Source: Bradyrhizobium sp. SRL28 (GTDB lineage: Bacteria > Pseudomonadota > Alphaproteobacteria > Rhizobiales > Xanthobacteraceae). From it: a DNA stretch of 64,000 nt. The stretch spans positions 1 to 64,000 of the forward strand of contig NZ_JAHEAG010000010.1 in NCBI RefSeq assembly GCF_018596315.1, read 5' to 3'. Shown here in pieces: positions 31,853-40,755 of this stretch (position 1 is the first letter of the stretch; each line of letters starts with the position of its first letter). The notes beneath the pieces were generated by a model, which was not told where the DNA came from, searched no databases, and saw only the letters and a list, made by a program, of their open reading frames with translations. A program made the position numbers and the translations under genes.

Positions 31853-31964
31853 GGTTCAGGCCTCCAGCAGCAACAACTTGAAATTTACGATTTGGTGACG
31901 TCCAAGCTCGTCCAGGAGCACTGCGCAACTCAGGCGGGACATGCGAGTCTCCCAAAATGGAAAC

Positions 31965-32975
31965 CTATCTTGCGCGCGCCGTTGCGGCATCGTCTGTGGC
32001 GGCTGGCTCGAAGCATTGGCGCGGAAGAAGGAAGATCCATGTGACGAGCACAAAAGGCGCGGTAAGCGCAGGGATGGCGAGGGGCGTCAAGGCGACGTTC
32101 AGTGCTGCTTGTGCGATGACCGTAAACAGCGTGCCCAGCATGGCGTAGATCGCGACCCGCCAACTCGGTCGGTAGAACACGGCACCCAGCGCGATCGCCG
32201 TCAGAACCGGGCTGAAACCGAGAAGACCGCCAGTGATCAGCTCGCTTTCGGCACCGAAAAGATGGGCCGTCAAAACCGCAAGTATCGCACCAGCGAGAGC
32301 GAATACGGCGGCAGCCCATGAGTTCACAGCCAGGCCAACGAGAAACAGAAGGGCGGCCACACCGTTCGCCTTCAGGAACACCTGCGAGATGCTTTGAAGC
32401 ACACCCTGGAGGAGGTCGATCAGCTTGAGTGGGCTGGCTTCGTAGCGTTGAAACGCAACGACAACGTCGCCAGCCGGTAGTGCAGCCCCTGTGAGGCCGG
32501 AAAATCCATACGTGGCCAGCAGAAGGAGCCACGTCGTGAGCACGAACGGAAACGTGAGGCTGGAGACACCCCAGGGCTTAAGGGCGTTGACAGTCCCAAG
32601 CATCGTGATGACCGAAACTGACGCCCCCAACACCACATAAACCCACATGAGTGCGTTCGGAGCCAGGAATGTCGCCAACGCAAGTCCGACAAGGACGCCG
32701 TTGTATCCATAGAGCCCGGCATGAAGCGACTCGTTATCAGCGTTAAGCCATTGGGCCGTCAAGTTCGCCACGACGACAGCGAGGACGCCGGCAATTGCCA
32801 CTCGGGGGACGCCAGCCGCGTATGAAGCCCAGGCGATCGCGGCCAGAAAGAGAAGCCCGGTTATTGGATTGTTCTGAAACATAACTTGCCCGATGCTGCG
32901 CAAATTGATGTCCAGGAACCGCACTATACCCGACGACGCGGAGAGGCTTTCCCACTTTGCCAATATCTTTTCCAC
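31965..32975 (-). CDS. urea transporter (UT/SLC14 family)
   Basis: 336-residue membrane channel with the internal two-fold repeat of the urea transporter family: QVMFQNNPITGLLFLAAI pairs with QVFLKANGVAALLFLVGL, and LTFPFVLTTW with LTAPFVLVTW. GLYGYNGVLVGLALA and GGLLGFSPVLTAIALG are the matching pore segments. The start is a GTG at 32975 with AGGAGG seven bases before. It stands directly after ureD, as UreT does in the second urease operon of Brucella, and would let urea in for the urease encoded upstream. Confidence 0.93.
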   Translation of the reverse strand: MEKILAKWESLSASSGIVRFLDINLRSIGQVMFQNNPITGLLFLAAIAWASYAAGVPRVAIAGVLAVVVANLTAQWLNADNESLHAGLYGYNGVLVGLALATFLAPNALMWVYVVLGASVSVITMLGTVNALKPWGVSSLTFPFVLTTWLLLLATYGFSGLTGAALPAGDVVVAFQRYEASPLKLIDLLQGVLQSISQVFLKANGVAALLFLVGLAVNSWAAAVFALAGAILAVLTAHLFGAESELITGGLLGFSPVLTAIALGAVFYRPSWRVAIYAMLGTLFTVIAQAALNVALTPLAIPALTAPFVLVTWIFLLPRQCFEPAATDDAATARAR

Positions 32976-33038
32976 TGCTGCCTCCTCGAACGTGCCGACG
33001 TCAGCCGTTGGAGATCAATTGTTGGCACCGCTGATCCG

Positions 33039-33989
33039 CTAGCGCCATAGATAGGGTGGAGGTAGCGCGGCGCCGATGATCTCCTGACGTACCACGCTCC
33101 AGAACTCGCGCACCTTGGCTTTCACTTGCGCGGTTTCGCGGCCCAACACCTTGAAGATCAGGCCGGCATCATTGGGCAAACGACAAGCGCCGAACGCAAT
33201 ACCGTCCGCAAGGTTGATAGCGGCCCCCGCACGTTCGTGGATACGATCCGCCTTGTCCTTGGGGGCGCACAGGATCACATTGGCGAGCACATCAAAGGAA
33301 TCCATCACGCCGGTCTGCCGCATCGCATATCGCCGCGGCTCGATGACCAGCTTCTCTGCGAACAAGGAGCGACCATCGGGCCGCACCGCTGCCGTTGATA
33401 TCGACAACACGGTTGATCCGAAGCACTCGTCGGGATGATGGTGCTTTCGACCCGGTTGAATAATTTCCGAGAGCAGCAATGTGGCTGACGGAGCGACGGA
33501 GATTTGCGTGTCGCTGATAAACCGTGAGTGCCGGTGCGGGATCACGGGTTCGGGAAGAAACTCCAGGTATGCGTCATCGGCAAGCGCAATAGTTTGGCTT
33601 TGCGCCGCATAATTGGCGTCCATCGCATGGATCTTGGTTGCCGATTGGGAGGTGAGGTGAGCTTGCGCGCGTGGACGAAGGGTGATGTCCAGAGCGAGCC
33701 TGTCACCCTGCAGCAGGCAGCCCGTGGTGGTGATCAAGAACACGTAGGCCAAACCCGGCATTTGTTCGTCGCAATGCAACGCGCGCTGCACCATGTAGGG
33801 AACGCGGCGTTCCAGGTCTGCCAGGATCGTTTTGCCAGAGCGGCGCTCGAAACCCAGACGGAGGAAACCCGTCTTTCCCACAGTGCCGCTGCTCATCTGC
33901 GGCGGCTCATCCTGGAACGAGGCGAATTCCGGCATCGATGCGCCGAGGGCTTCGGCGCGAGCCCAAGGAGGGAAGGGCGCCGGTATCAT
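33039..33989 (-). CDS. ureD: urease accessory protein UreD
   Basis: 316-residue UreD (UreH) subunit, a scaffold of the UreD-UreF-UreG complex that loads nickel into apo-urease. Recognised by TGFLRLGFERRSGKTILADLERRVP, VFLITTTGCLLQGD and the RHHHPDECFGSTV... region with LPEPVIPHRHSRF. Starts inside the ureG stop (ATGA). Placement after ureG, last of the accessory genes, differs from the Klebsiella order (ureD first). Confidence 0.93.
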   Translation of the reverse strand: MIPAPFPPWARAEALGASMPEFASFQDEPPQMSSGTVGKTGFLRLGFERRSGKTILADLERRVPYMVQRALHCDEQMPGLAYVFLITTTGCLLQGDRLALDITLRPRAQAHLTSQSATKIHAMDANYAAQSQTIALADDAYLEFLPEPVIPHRHSRFISDTQISVAPSATLLLSEIIQPGRKHHHPDECFGSTVLSISTAAVRPDGRSLFAEKLVIEPRRYAMRQTGVMDSFDVLANVILCAPKDKADRIHERAGAAINLADGIAFGACRLPNDAGLIFKVLGRETAQVKAKVREFWSVVRQEIIGAALPPPYLWR

Positions 33990-34630
33990 GCTGAACGCCG
34001 TGCGCGCGGATTGATGTCGAACAGAAACTCCCGCTCGATCAGCGCGACCAACTCCGGAATACCTTCCCCCGTCTTGCAGTTCGTGAACAGGAACGGCTTG
34101 ATACCGCGCATCATCTGTGAGTCCTGCTTCATCACGTCAAGGCTGGCCCCGACATGGGGAGCAAGATCTGTTTTGTTGATCACCAGGATGTCGGAATACG
34201 TGATCCCGGGTCCGTTCTTGCGAGGGATCTTATCGCCCGCGGCGACGTCGATTACATAAATGAAATAGTCCACCAGCGCCGGCGAGAAAGTTAGCGTCAG
34301 ATTATCGCCCCCGCTTTCGATCAGCACGACGTCGGTGTCCGGAAAGCGCCGTTCCATATCCTCGACCGCAGCGAGGTTCATGCTTGGGTCTTCGCGCACC
34401 GCGGTATGAGGGCAGGCACCTGTCTCCACTCCGAGAATGCGTTCCTGGAGCAGAACACCCTTGAGGGTGCGCTGAACGTGCTTGGCGTCTTCGGTCGTCA
34501 CCACGTCGTTGGTGATGATGAGCACCTTGATGCCGAGGTCGAGAAAGCGCGGCGTAATGGCTTCCACGATTGCGGTCTTGCCTGACCCGACCGGGCCGCC
34601 GATGCCGATGCGCGTGATATTCTTCGACAT
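33986..34630 (-). CDS. ureG: urease accessory GTPase UreG
   Basis: 214-residue SIMIBI GTPase that delivers nickel to urease. P-loop GGPVGSGKTAI, the ESGGDNLTLTFSP segment, NKTDLAPHVGASL guanine-binding motif and the VETGACPHTAVREDPSMN block around the metal-binding Cys-Pro-His are intact. Eighteen bases follow the ureF stop. Family assignment is very firm. Confidence 0.97.
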   Translation of the reverse strand: MSKNITRIGIGGPVGSGKTAIVEAITPRFLDLGIKVLIITNDVVTTEDAKHVQRTLKGVLLQERILGVETGACPHTAVREDPSMNLAAVEDMERRFPDTDVVLIESGGDNLTLTFSPALVDYFIYVIDVAAGDKIPRKNGPGITYSDILVINKTDLAPHVGASLDVMKQDSQMMRGIKPFLFTNCKTGEGIPELVALIEREFLFDINPRARRSA

Positions 34631-34648
34631 CCGAAGCTCCCTTCAATA

Positions 34649-35368
34649 TCAGCTCATGAACAGGCGCACATGGGCCCTGGTGTGGATAGCCGCCAGAATT
34701 TCCGTCAACGGCGCAAAACCCGCCATGTCCGACAGCCGCGCCGCCGCGGCGGCCTCGTACGCCCCTGCGGCTTGCCCGTTCAGCTCGTAGAGAATCTTCT
34801 GCGTCTCGATGTGACTGACCTTCATCAGCCGTAAGGCCGCACCAAGGATCGTTGTCGCAACGCCGTACTGATGCACGACAAATGCCTGGCTGGCGGGCAG
34901 ATCCTGTACGGCAAAATTGATGGCCAGGGCTATCGGATAGCAGCCGGGGGTAACAGACTTTTCAATGCATTCGCGCCAGGTACGAAGCAGCGGCGCGCCC
35001 ACCACCTCCACACCCATCTCCGTGAACTTCTTGCCCATGCGAACCGACATCGTCCGCGCTTCGTCTGAAAGCTTGCGCGCGTATACCTGCGCATCGATTC
35101 GGGCCAGGGTATCGACGTCGCCGGCAGTTGCCGCGCGATGCGCTGTTATCAGCGCGATGCAGTCACCGCGCGCCGCCTGCTCCAACGCGGTGCGCGCGAA
35201 CGCCCGAAGCGTTGCCGCGTCGGTGACGACGCCTTCCTGAATGGCGGATTCCAGGCCAGAGGAAAACGCGAACGCGCCAATGGGAAACATCGAGTCACCA
35301 AACTGCAGCATCCGCGAGAGAAATGCGGTGCTGCTCGTCCCCCCGACGCCATCATTCTCGATGATCAT
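34649..35368 (-). CDS. ureF: urease accessory protein UreF
   Basis: 239 residues from the ATG at 35366-35368; earlier in-frame codons up to 35608 run through ureE and give an unlikely N-terminus. UreF is the helical GTPase-regulating component of the activation complex. Typical blocks: LLQFGDSMFPIGAFAFSSGLE, near-invariant GAALRLMKVSHIETQKIL and a C-terminal R-x-F end. The start overlaps ureE by 17 bases, so the genes are translationally linked. Confidence 0.93.
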   Translation of the reverse strand: MIIENDGVGGTSSTAFLSRMLQFGDSMFPIGAFAFSSGLESAIQEGVVTDAATLRAFARTALEQAARGDCIALITAHRAATAGDVDTLARIDAQVYARKLSDEARTMSVRMGKKFTEMGVEVVGAPLLRTWRECIEKSVTPGCYPIALAINFAVQDLPASQAFVVHQYGVATTILGAALRLMKVSHIETQKILYELNGQAAGAYEAAAAARLSDMAGFAPLTEILAAIHTRAHVRLFMS

Positions 35369-36044
35369 GCGCAGAACCGGCCGCTGCCGGCGATGTTTGT
35401 CCCTGACTGGCGGCTGCCGGATGGGCGTGGACGTGCGTCGGTGGATGTCCGTACATGCGTCCCGTCTCGGCCTCGACGCCGGCATAGCTTTCATGCGTGT
35501 GTGAATGTACCGGCCCCTCCGCGCCACCGAAAAGCCGACGTGATTCATGCGGAGCGAGGTAGGGAACGACCTCTCGGCCGGATACGAATTCGTAGCGGAT
35601 TCCTTCAAAACGGTGCGTATTCATGACGGACGCCATCACCTTGCGATCGACGGTGAGCGGGACATAGACGTGGTTGTCCTTGACCAATGCCGGCCAGTGC
35701 TGATTACCCATCGCGTGGCCCAGCTCGACGCATGTGCGCATTGCCACTTCGGGCACGAGGCTCGTTAGCTCGTCCAGATGCACGATCATGACGTCACGCA
35801 GCTCGATCCTCGCGATCAGTGCCGAGCGGACCTGAGCATCCCAGAGCAGCACGTCACCATCACGGATGTGGGTACCGCGGTCGATTGAGACCGCGATCTC
35901 CGCACCCTTTGCAGTCGTCTTGCGGAAGCGGCTCTTCTGCGCTTCCCACTGGTCGATCTCCAGCAAGTCGATGCTCGCGGCAGACAAGCGCTGGGCCCAT
36001 TCACGATCGCCGATGTTGCCCAGAACGGTCTTGATGAGCATCAT
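35352..36044 (-). CDS. ureE: urease accessory nickel metallochaperone UreE with His-rich tail
   Basis: 230-residue UreE. N-terminal peptide-binding domain, then the metal-binding domain with ELGHAMGNQHWPA and a His (RKVMASVMNTHRFEGI). From residue 180 a His-rich tail (HSHTHESYAG, HPPTHVHAHP, AHDHRE) of about 51 residues could hold extra Ni2+, as the tail in Klebsiella UreE does. Starts 11 bases after ureC; a second in-frame ATG is one codon in. Confidence 0.94.
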   Translation of the reverse strand: MMLIKTVLGNIGDREWAQRLSAASIDLLEIDQWEAQKSRFRKTTAKGAEIAVSIDRGTHIRDGDVLLWDAQVRSALIARIELRDVMIVHLDELTSLVPEVAMRTCVELGHAMGNQHWPALVKDNHVYVPLTVDRKVMASVMNTHRFEGIRYEFVSGREVVPYLAPHESRRLFGGAEGPVHSHTHESYAGVEAETGRMYGHPPTHVHAHPAAASQGQTSPAAAGSAHDHRE

Positions 36045-36054
36045 GGCGGGCTCC

Positions 36055-37776
36055 TCAACTGAAGAAATACTTCTGGTTTAACGAGATTGTCGTCAAGGGC
36101 TTCACGGTCGCGTGCTTGCCGTCAACCGTCACGGCGAAAGTTTCGGGACTTACTTCGATTTTTGGCGTCCCGGTATTTCGGAGCATATCGCGCTTGCCGA
36201 TGTTGCGTACGTTTCGGACCGGCATCACCTGCCGGCGAAGCCCCAGCCGCTCCTTGATCCCGGCAGCATGAGCGACGCCGGAGACGAATGTGATGCAGTT
36301 GGCCGCCAACGCATCACCGTAGGCACCGAACATGGGCCGATAATAGGTGGGCTGCGGCGTCGGCAGCGAGGCGTTTGGATCGCCCATCACCGCCCAGCTT
36401 ATAAAACCGTTCTTGATGATGAGCTTGGGCTTGGCGCCGAAGAACGCCGGTTCCCACAGCACGAGGTCGGCGATCTTGCCGACCTCGACCGAGCCCAGCA
36501 CGTCGGCAATACCATGCGAGATCGCCGGGTTGATCGTGATCTTCGCCACGTAGCGCAGCACCCGGAAATTGTCGTTGCCGGGCGCGTCCTCCGGCAGCTT
36601 GCCGCGCCCGGTCTTCATCGCATCGGCGGTCTGGATGCAACGCAGCCAGCATTCCCCGATACGTCCCATGGCCTGCGAATCGCTTGAGAACATCGAGATC
36701 ACGCCGAGATCCTGAAGGACGTTTTCCGCGGCGATGGTTTCAGCGCGAATGCGGCTCTCGGTGAATGCAACATCCGACGGGATGTCGGGGCTGAGGTGGT
36801 GACACACCATGATCATGTCATAGAGCTCCGCCTGCGAATTGATGCCGTAGGGGAGGGTGGGGTTTGTCGAAGATGGCAAGACGTTGGGAAGGCCTGCGAT
36901 CTTGATGATGTCAGGCGCGTGGCCGCCGCCGGACCCTTCGGTATGAAACGAATGGACCGTGCGGCCTTCAAACGCCTCGATCGAATCGTCGACGAAGCCG
37001 GATTCGTTCAGCGTGTCGGTATGGATGCATACTTGGGTGTCCGTCTCGTCGGCGACGGTTAACGCGGACCGAAGCACCGCCGGCGTGGTGCCCCAGTCTT
37101 CGTGACATTTCACGCCAACTGCGCCCGCCTCGATCTGTTCAACCAGAGCCGCTTTGCCATGCCCGTGCCCCTTGCCGAGAATGCCGACGTTGAGCGGCCA
37201 GTTTTCGAACGCGCGTAACATCATGCTGATGTTTCCGGGACCTGACGTCACCGTCGTGGCGTAGGAGCCGTCCGAAGGACCGGTGCCGCCGCCGATCAAT
37301 GTCGTGGTGCCGTTTGAGAGCGCCGCCTGCGCCTGCTGCGGAGAAATGAAGTGAATGTGTGTGTCGATCCCGGCAGCCGTCAGGATCAGATGTGAGCCCG
37401 AGATGGCATCGGTCGCCAGGCCAATCTCCAGGCCAGGCGTAACGCGATCCATCGTCTGCGGATTGCCGGCCTTGCCGATCGCACTGATGCGGCCGTCCCT
37501 GATCCCCACATCCGCTTTCACTACGCCCAGCACCGCGTCGATCACGGTCACGTTGGTGATCACGAGGTCAGGAGCACCGCCCGCCCGCGTCACCTGATTG
37601 TCCATGCCCATGCCTTCACGCATGCTCTTGCCGCCACCGAAGACGAGCTCGTCGCCGTAGCCGCCGCGCAAATCGCGCTCAATCTCGACGAACAGGCCCG
37701 TATCGCCCAATCGGATGCGATCACCCGTCGTCGGTCCGAAGAGGCCGACATATTCTTTCCGAGACATGGTAGGCAT
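36055..37776 (-). CDS. ureC: urease alpha subunit
   Basis: 573-residue catalytic subunit hydrolysing urea to ammonia and carbamate. Active-site residues are all present: His140/His142 in GIDTHIHF, the carbamylated Lys223 in GVKCHEDWG, His252, His278 in FHTEGSGGGH, flap Cys325-His326 in MVCHHLS and Asp366 in SSDSQAMGR. Oddity: Cys224 directly follows the nickel-bridging Lys, where many ureases have Ile or Leu. A GAGGG precedes the ATG. Needs UreA and UreB plus UreDEFG, all encoded here. Confidence 0.98.
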   Translation of the reverse strand: MPTMSRKEYVGLFGPTTGDRIRLGDTGLFVEIERDLRGGYGDELVFGGGKSMREGMGMDNQVTRAGGAPDLVITNVTVIDAVLGVVKADVGIRDGRISAIGKAGNPQTMDRVTPGLEIGLATDAISGSHLILTAAGIDTHIHFISPQQAQAALSNGTTTLIGGGTGPSDGSYATTVTSGPGNISMMLRAFENWPLNVGILGKGHGHGKAALVEQIEAGAVGVKCHEDWGTTPAVLRSALTVADETDTQVCIHTDTLNESGFVDDSIEAFEGRTVHSFHTEGSGGGHAPDIIKIAGLPNVLPSSTNPTLPYGINSQAELYDMIMVCHHLSPDIPSDVAFTESRIRAETIAAENVLQDLGVISMFSSDSQAMGRIGECWLRCIQTADAMKTGRGKLPEDAPGNDNFRVLRYVAKITINPAISHGIADVLGSVEVGKIADLVLWEPAFFGAKPKLIIKNGFISWAVMGDPNASLPTPQPTYYRPMFGAYGDALAANCITFVSGVAHAAGIKERLGLRRQVMPVRNVRNIGKRDMLRNTGTPKIEVSPETFAVTVDGKHATVKPLTTISLNQKYFFS

Positions 37777-37820
37777 ACTGGCCCTCGTTCAAGATTTGCC
37801 GTTCGACGCGACCTCACGTC

Positions 37821-38258
37821 CTATATCGAGCGGAAGCCTCGCTTCGCCGCCTGTGCCACTGCCCTGGATTTGACCGTGGCGGCGTCCTGGCCCGCGGTCG
37901 GACCGTCGACGAGATTGTTGAAACCATAGACCGCGCGTTTGCCGCCGTAGGGAACGAGTTGAACATCGCGTTCGTCACCGGGCTCGAACCGCGTTGCCGT
38001 CGATGACGGAATGTTCAGGCGCAGCCCGAAGGCGGCTGCGCGATCGAATTCCAGCGCACGATTGACTTCGAAAAAATGGAAGTGCGATCCGACCTGTACC
38101 GGGCGGTCACCCGCATTGCGCACCTTAAGCGTCGTCACCGGACGATCGGCATCGAATGCGATCGCCGTTGAACTGCACACATAACCGCCGACCGGCACGT
38201 CCTCTGTCGCTGGGTCGACATTTGCGGCAACAGCGGGGCCCACTTTTGGTCCAGCCAT
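37821..38258 (-). CDS. ureB: urease beta subunit
   Basis: 145-residue UreB with the classic VGSHFHFFEVNRALEFDR, AFGLRLNIPSSTATRFEPGD and RAVYGFNNLVDG blocks. The C-terminal 20 residues beyond the core are Lys/Ala rich and may vary between species. Separate beta and gamma subunits, as in the usual bacterial heterotrimer. Ends 44 bases before ureC. Confidence 0.96.
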   Translation of the reverse strand: MAGPKVGPAVAANVDPATEDVPVGGYVCSSTAIAFDADRPVTTLKVRNAGDRPVQVGSHFHFFEVNRALEFDRAAAFGLRLNIPSSTATRFEPGDERDVQLVPYGGKRAVYGFNNLVDGPTAGQDAATVKSRAVAQAAKRGFRSI

Positions 38259-38278
38259 GTTAGCCTCCTGTCATGCAC

Positions 38279-38581
38279 TCACTGGACGGGCGTGTGCACC
38301 GTCACCAGGCGGCTGCCGTCGGTGAACACCGCCTCGATCTGCACCATTGGAATAAGATCGGCGACGCCATCCATCACATCAGCCTTGGTTAGGACGGTGC
38401 GCGCCTCCTTGGTTACGTCTTCGATTGTTTTCCCGGCACGTGCGCCATCAAGGGCGACCGCTGAGATGACAGCGACGGCTTCGGGATAATTGAGCTTGAG
38501 GCCCTTGGCCCTTCGCTTTAACGCGACATCTGCCATCATGTAGACGAGCAGCTTGTCGAACTCTCTCGGAGTGAGCTGCAT
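38279..38581 (-). CDS. ureA: urease gamma subunit
   Basis: 100-residue UreA. Start at the ATG at 38579-38581, preceded by CCGGAGGA, gives the standard length and N-terminus MQLTPREFDKLLVYM; the frame remains open to 38725 but is not needed. LKLNYPEAVAVISAVALDGAR and VQIEAVFTDGSRLVTVHTP are conserved. First gene of ureABCEFGD; a long inverted repeat lies 70 to 101 bases upstream. Confidence 0.97.
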   Translation of the reverse strand: MQLTPREFDKLLVYMMADVALKRRAKGLKLNYPEAVAVISAVALDGARAGKTIEDVTKEARTVLTKADVMDGVADLIPMVQIEAVFTDGSRLVTVHTPVQ

Positions 38582-38650
38582 GCAATCCTCCGGACCCTTG
38601 CTTTGCTTAGGAAAAGCAGGAGCACGATTGAGCTGATTGGCTGTTGGTTC

Positions 38651-38682
38651 CATTGCACGGTCGTCTGAATCTCCGTGCAATG
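38651..38682. promoter_or_regulatory. 10-bp-arm inverted repeat upstream of ureA
   Basis: CATTGCACGG and CCGTGCAATG are perfect inverted repeats separated by 12 bases, in the region shared by the divergent ureA and nickel-permease genes. It could be an operator for a nickel- or nitrogen-responsive regulator, or a leader hairpin in the ure transcript. No regulator gene lies beside it. Confidence 0.6.
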
Positions 38683-38848
38683 ACAGCCACTCGACATTAG
38701 GTGGATCACAACTGGGACGTGTCAATCAGGGTTCTCCCCCGGTCTTCTATCGGAAAAGCCCTGATGGACCAGCTGGCGGGGGGTCGTATCGTCCTGGGTT
38801 ATCGGCGCGAAAGTGCCTTGGCTTCGATGCCATTTTGAAACCTGCGCA

Positions 38849-39685
38849 ATGACCGAAGCCGCCCTGAACGTCGTGTCCTTCCTGTTTCTCGGCTTCTTCC
38901 TCGGGATGCGGCATGCCACCGACGCCGACCACGTGGTCGCCATTGCGACGATCGTCAGTCGCGAGCGCAGTTTGGCGGGTTCGGCGCTGATCGGCGCCGC
39001 ATGGGGCGTCGGGCACACCGTGACGGTCATGGCGGTCGGCGCGGCAATCATCGTGTTCGGGGTCGCCATCCCGCCGCGGCTCGGCATGTCGATGGAATTT
39101 GCCGTCGGCATCATGCTCGTCCTGCTCGGTGTTCTCACCTTGACAGGCATGGGCCGCACGGGCGGCGTGGGCCACGCGCATGCGGGCGCTTCCGGCACAC
39201 ATGAACTCGACGGCCACGATCATCTCCATTCGCACGGCGACTACTTGCACCGCCACCCGCATGGTCACGGCCCAGGCGCGCACGGGCACGCCGACGAGCA
39301 CACGCCGCTGGCGCGGCTCGACCGCAGCGGGCTCGGTCGGATCGCGTTCTATGGCTGGCTGCGACCCTTCGTGGTCGGCCTCGTGCACGGCCTGGCAGGA
39401 TCTGCCGCCGTCGCCCTGATGATCCTGTCTATCATCCGCGAACCGATGGCCGCGCTCGGGTATCTGCTGCTGTTCGGGCTCGGGACTATCGTCGGAATGA
39501 TGCTGATCACGCTGATCCTGTCGGCGCCGTTTGCGTTCACGGCTGTCAATCTGCCCAAATTCAACTGGCGGCTCCGCGTGGCATCGGGCTTGGTCAGCTT
39601 CTGCTTCGGGGCGGTCCTGATCTACGGCATCGGTTTTGCCGAGGGCGGCCTGTTCACCGATGCGCCGATCTGGGAACCCCACTGA
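38849..39685 (+). CDS. UreH/NiCoT-type nickel permease
   Basis: 278-residue inner-membrane permease from ATG 38849. Nickel/cobalt permease signature RHATDADHVVAI at residues 21-32, GHTVTV at 56-61 and LVHGLAGSAAVALM in the second half; about six helices. A His-rich cytoplasmic or periplasmic loop (residues 109-151, more than ten His) splits the protein and may bind metal. Divergent from the ure operon, so nickel supply for urease is the likely role. Cobalt transport cannot be excluded. Confidence 0.9.
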   Translation: MTEAALNVVSFLFLGFFLGMRHATDADHVVAIATIVSRERSLAGSALIGAAWGVGHTVTVMAVGAAIIVFGVAIPPRLGMSMEFAVGIMLVLLGVLTLTGMGRTGGVGHAHAGASGTHELDGHDHLHSHGDYLHRHPHGHGPGAHGHADEHTPLARLDRSGLGRIAFYGWLRPFVVGLVHGLAGSAAVALMILSIIREPMAALGYLLLFGLGTIVGMMLITLILSAPFAFTAVNLPKFNWRLRVASGLVSFCFGAVLIYGIGFAEGGLFTDAPIWEPH

Positions 39686-40050
39686 CCGGGCGCGCAGCTG
39701 CAAGCCATGAGTGCGTAGGTCTACTTCGTTGCCCACACCGGCCGACCGGGAAACGGACGTCGGCAGCACTTTTCTTTCGGGGTATTCCCGGTCTTCACTA
39801 AGGTGATCATCCGATGTCGCGCGATGCGGCAGTGGCGCAGTCTCGCGGAAACATCGTCGGTGCGGCGTGGAGACACGCGTGCAGGTCTACGACAGCGATA
39901 AATCTCTCGTTGGCAAGAACGCCGACGCCATCGCGCGCCAGCTGAGTGAATAACTAATCTCAGTTGCATCTCCGGCGCAAATCGGCGGAGCTGGAACATG
40001 TTGAAGGGCGGGATAGCCGCAGACAGGCAGATACCGCAATTGCATTGCTC
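39686..40050. other. gene-poor stretch with a possible coding remnant
   Basis: In the frame of GTG 39867 the last 28 codons before the stop at 39951-39953 read as VETRVQVYDSDKSLVGKNAD and AIARQLSE, which looks like a degraded protein C-terminus. Upstream codons do not continue it, and no start signal is visible. Possibly a pseudogene fragment. Confidence 0.3.
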
Positions 40051-40680
40051 ATGACTGAACTTGATGCGTCGTCAGGTCATAATACTGAGGATCATAGCGC
40101 CAGTAAGATCAGCCTGGTTCGCCGACAGCTGCCTTTCCTCGCCATACTCGCGCTGGCCATCGGGGGCGTGGCTTACACCAACATTTCGCAGCGGCCTCTG
40201 GTCGGTTATTGGGAGTTTTTGGCCATCGCGATGGGCCTCGTATGCGTCGTTACCCAATGGTCGGGGCTCGAGGACAAGCAGGCTCGCTTTCGACTGATGT
40301 GGACTCAGGCGCTGCATTGGCTGGCTGTTCTCGTGACAATGAACATCATGCTGTTTTCGGGCGTGCAGCAGGTGCTACCTACGCTGGCCACCGGTCTCGT
40401 CCTTCTCATACTGCTGGCGTTAGGTACGTTCCTCGCCGGTGTCCACCTGCTGTCGCTTCAGATCGGCTTTCTCGGCGTTGCATTGGCGCTGGCGGTTCCG
40501 GCGATTTCGTGGGTCAAGCAATCCGCACTGTTTTTGATTCTGGCTGTAGTGTTCCTTGTCGGGCTCGCCATGGCGTTCTGGTCCTATTGGGGCGATACGC
40601 ATCCAGCGAAGCCCGAGCGCCGGACGGCCGCATTTCCCGATCAGGCCAAGGCTATGACGGGAAGGGAGCCGAATGATTAA
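40051..40680 (+). CDS. multi-pass membrane protein of unknown function
   Basis: 209 residues from ATG 40051 (in-frame codons back to 39964 look non-native). About five hydrophobic helices between residues 27 and 180 (LPFLAILALAIGGVAYTNI, WEFLAIAMGLVCVVTQW, ALHWLAVLVTMNIMLF, LPTLATGLVLLILLALGTFLAGV, SALFLILAVVFLVGLAMAF), with polar ends. No family recognised. It precedes the Bax-inhibitor-1 gene by 75 bases on the same strand, so a joint role in membrane stress is conceivable. Confidence 0.6.
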   Translation: MTELDASSGHNTEDHSASKISLVRRQLPFLAILALAIGGVAYTNISQRPLVGYWEFLAIAMGLVCVVTQWSGLEDKQARFRLMWTQALHWLAVLVTMNIMLFSGVQQVLPTLATGLVLLILLALGTFLAGVHLLSLQIGFLGVALALAVPAISWVKQSALFLILAVVFLVGLAMAFWSYWGDTHPAKPERRTAAFPDQAKAMTGREPND

Positions 40681-40755
40681 TCGGTAGATCAAGCTTATGG
40701 GCTTCGGCGAAGAGGTGCCTCGGCGGGTCGTCGGGGATCAGGGAGGAACAAGACC

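Noticed and set aside
38279..38725. Longer start of ureA at 38725.
   Set aside because: Would add 48 residues not found in UreA and would contain the inverted repeat; a strong ribosome-binding site precedes ATG 38581.
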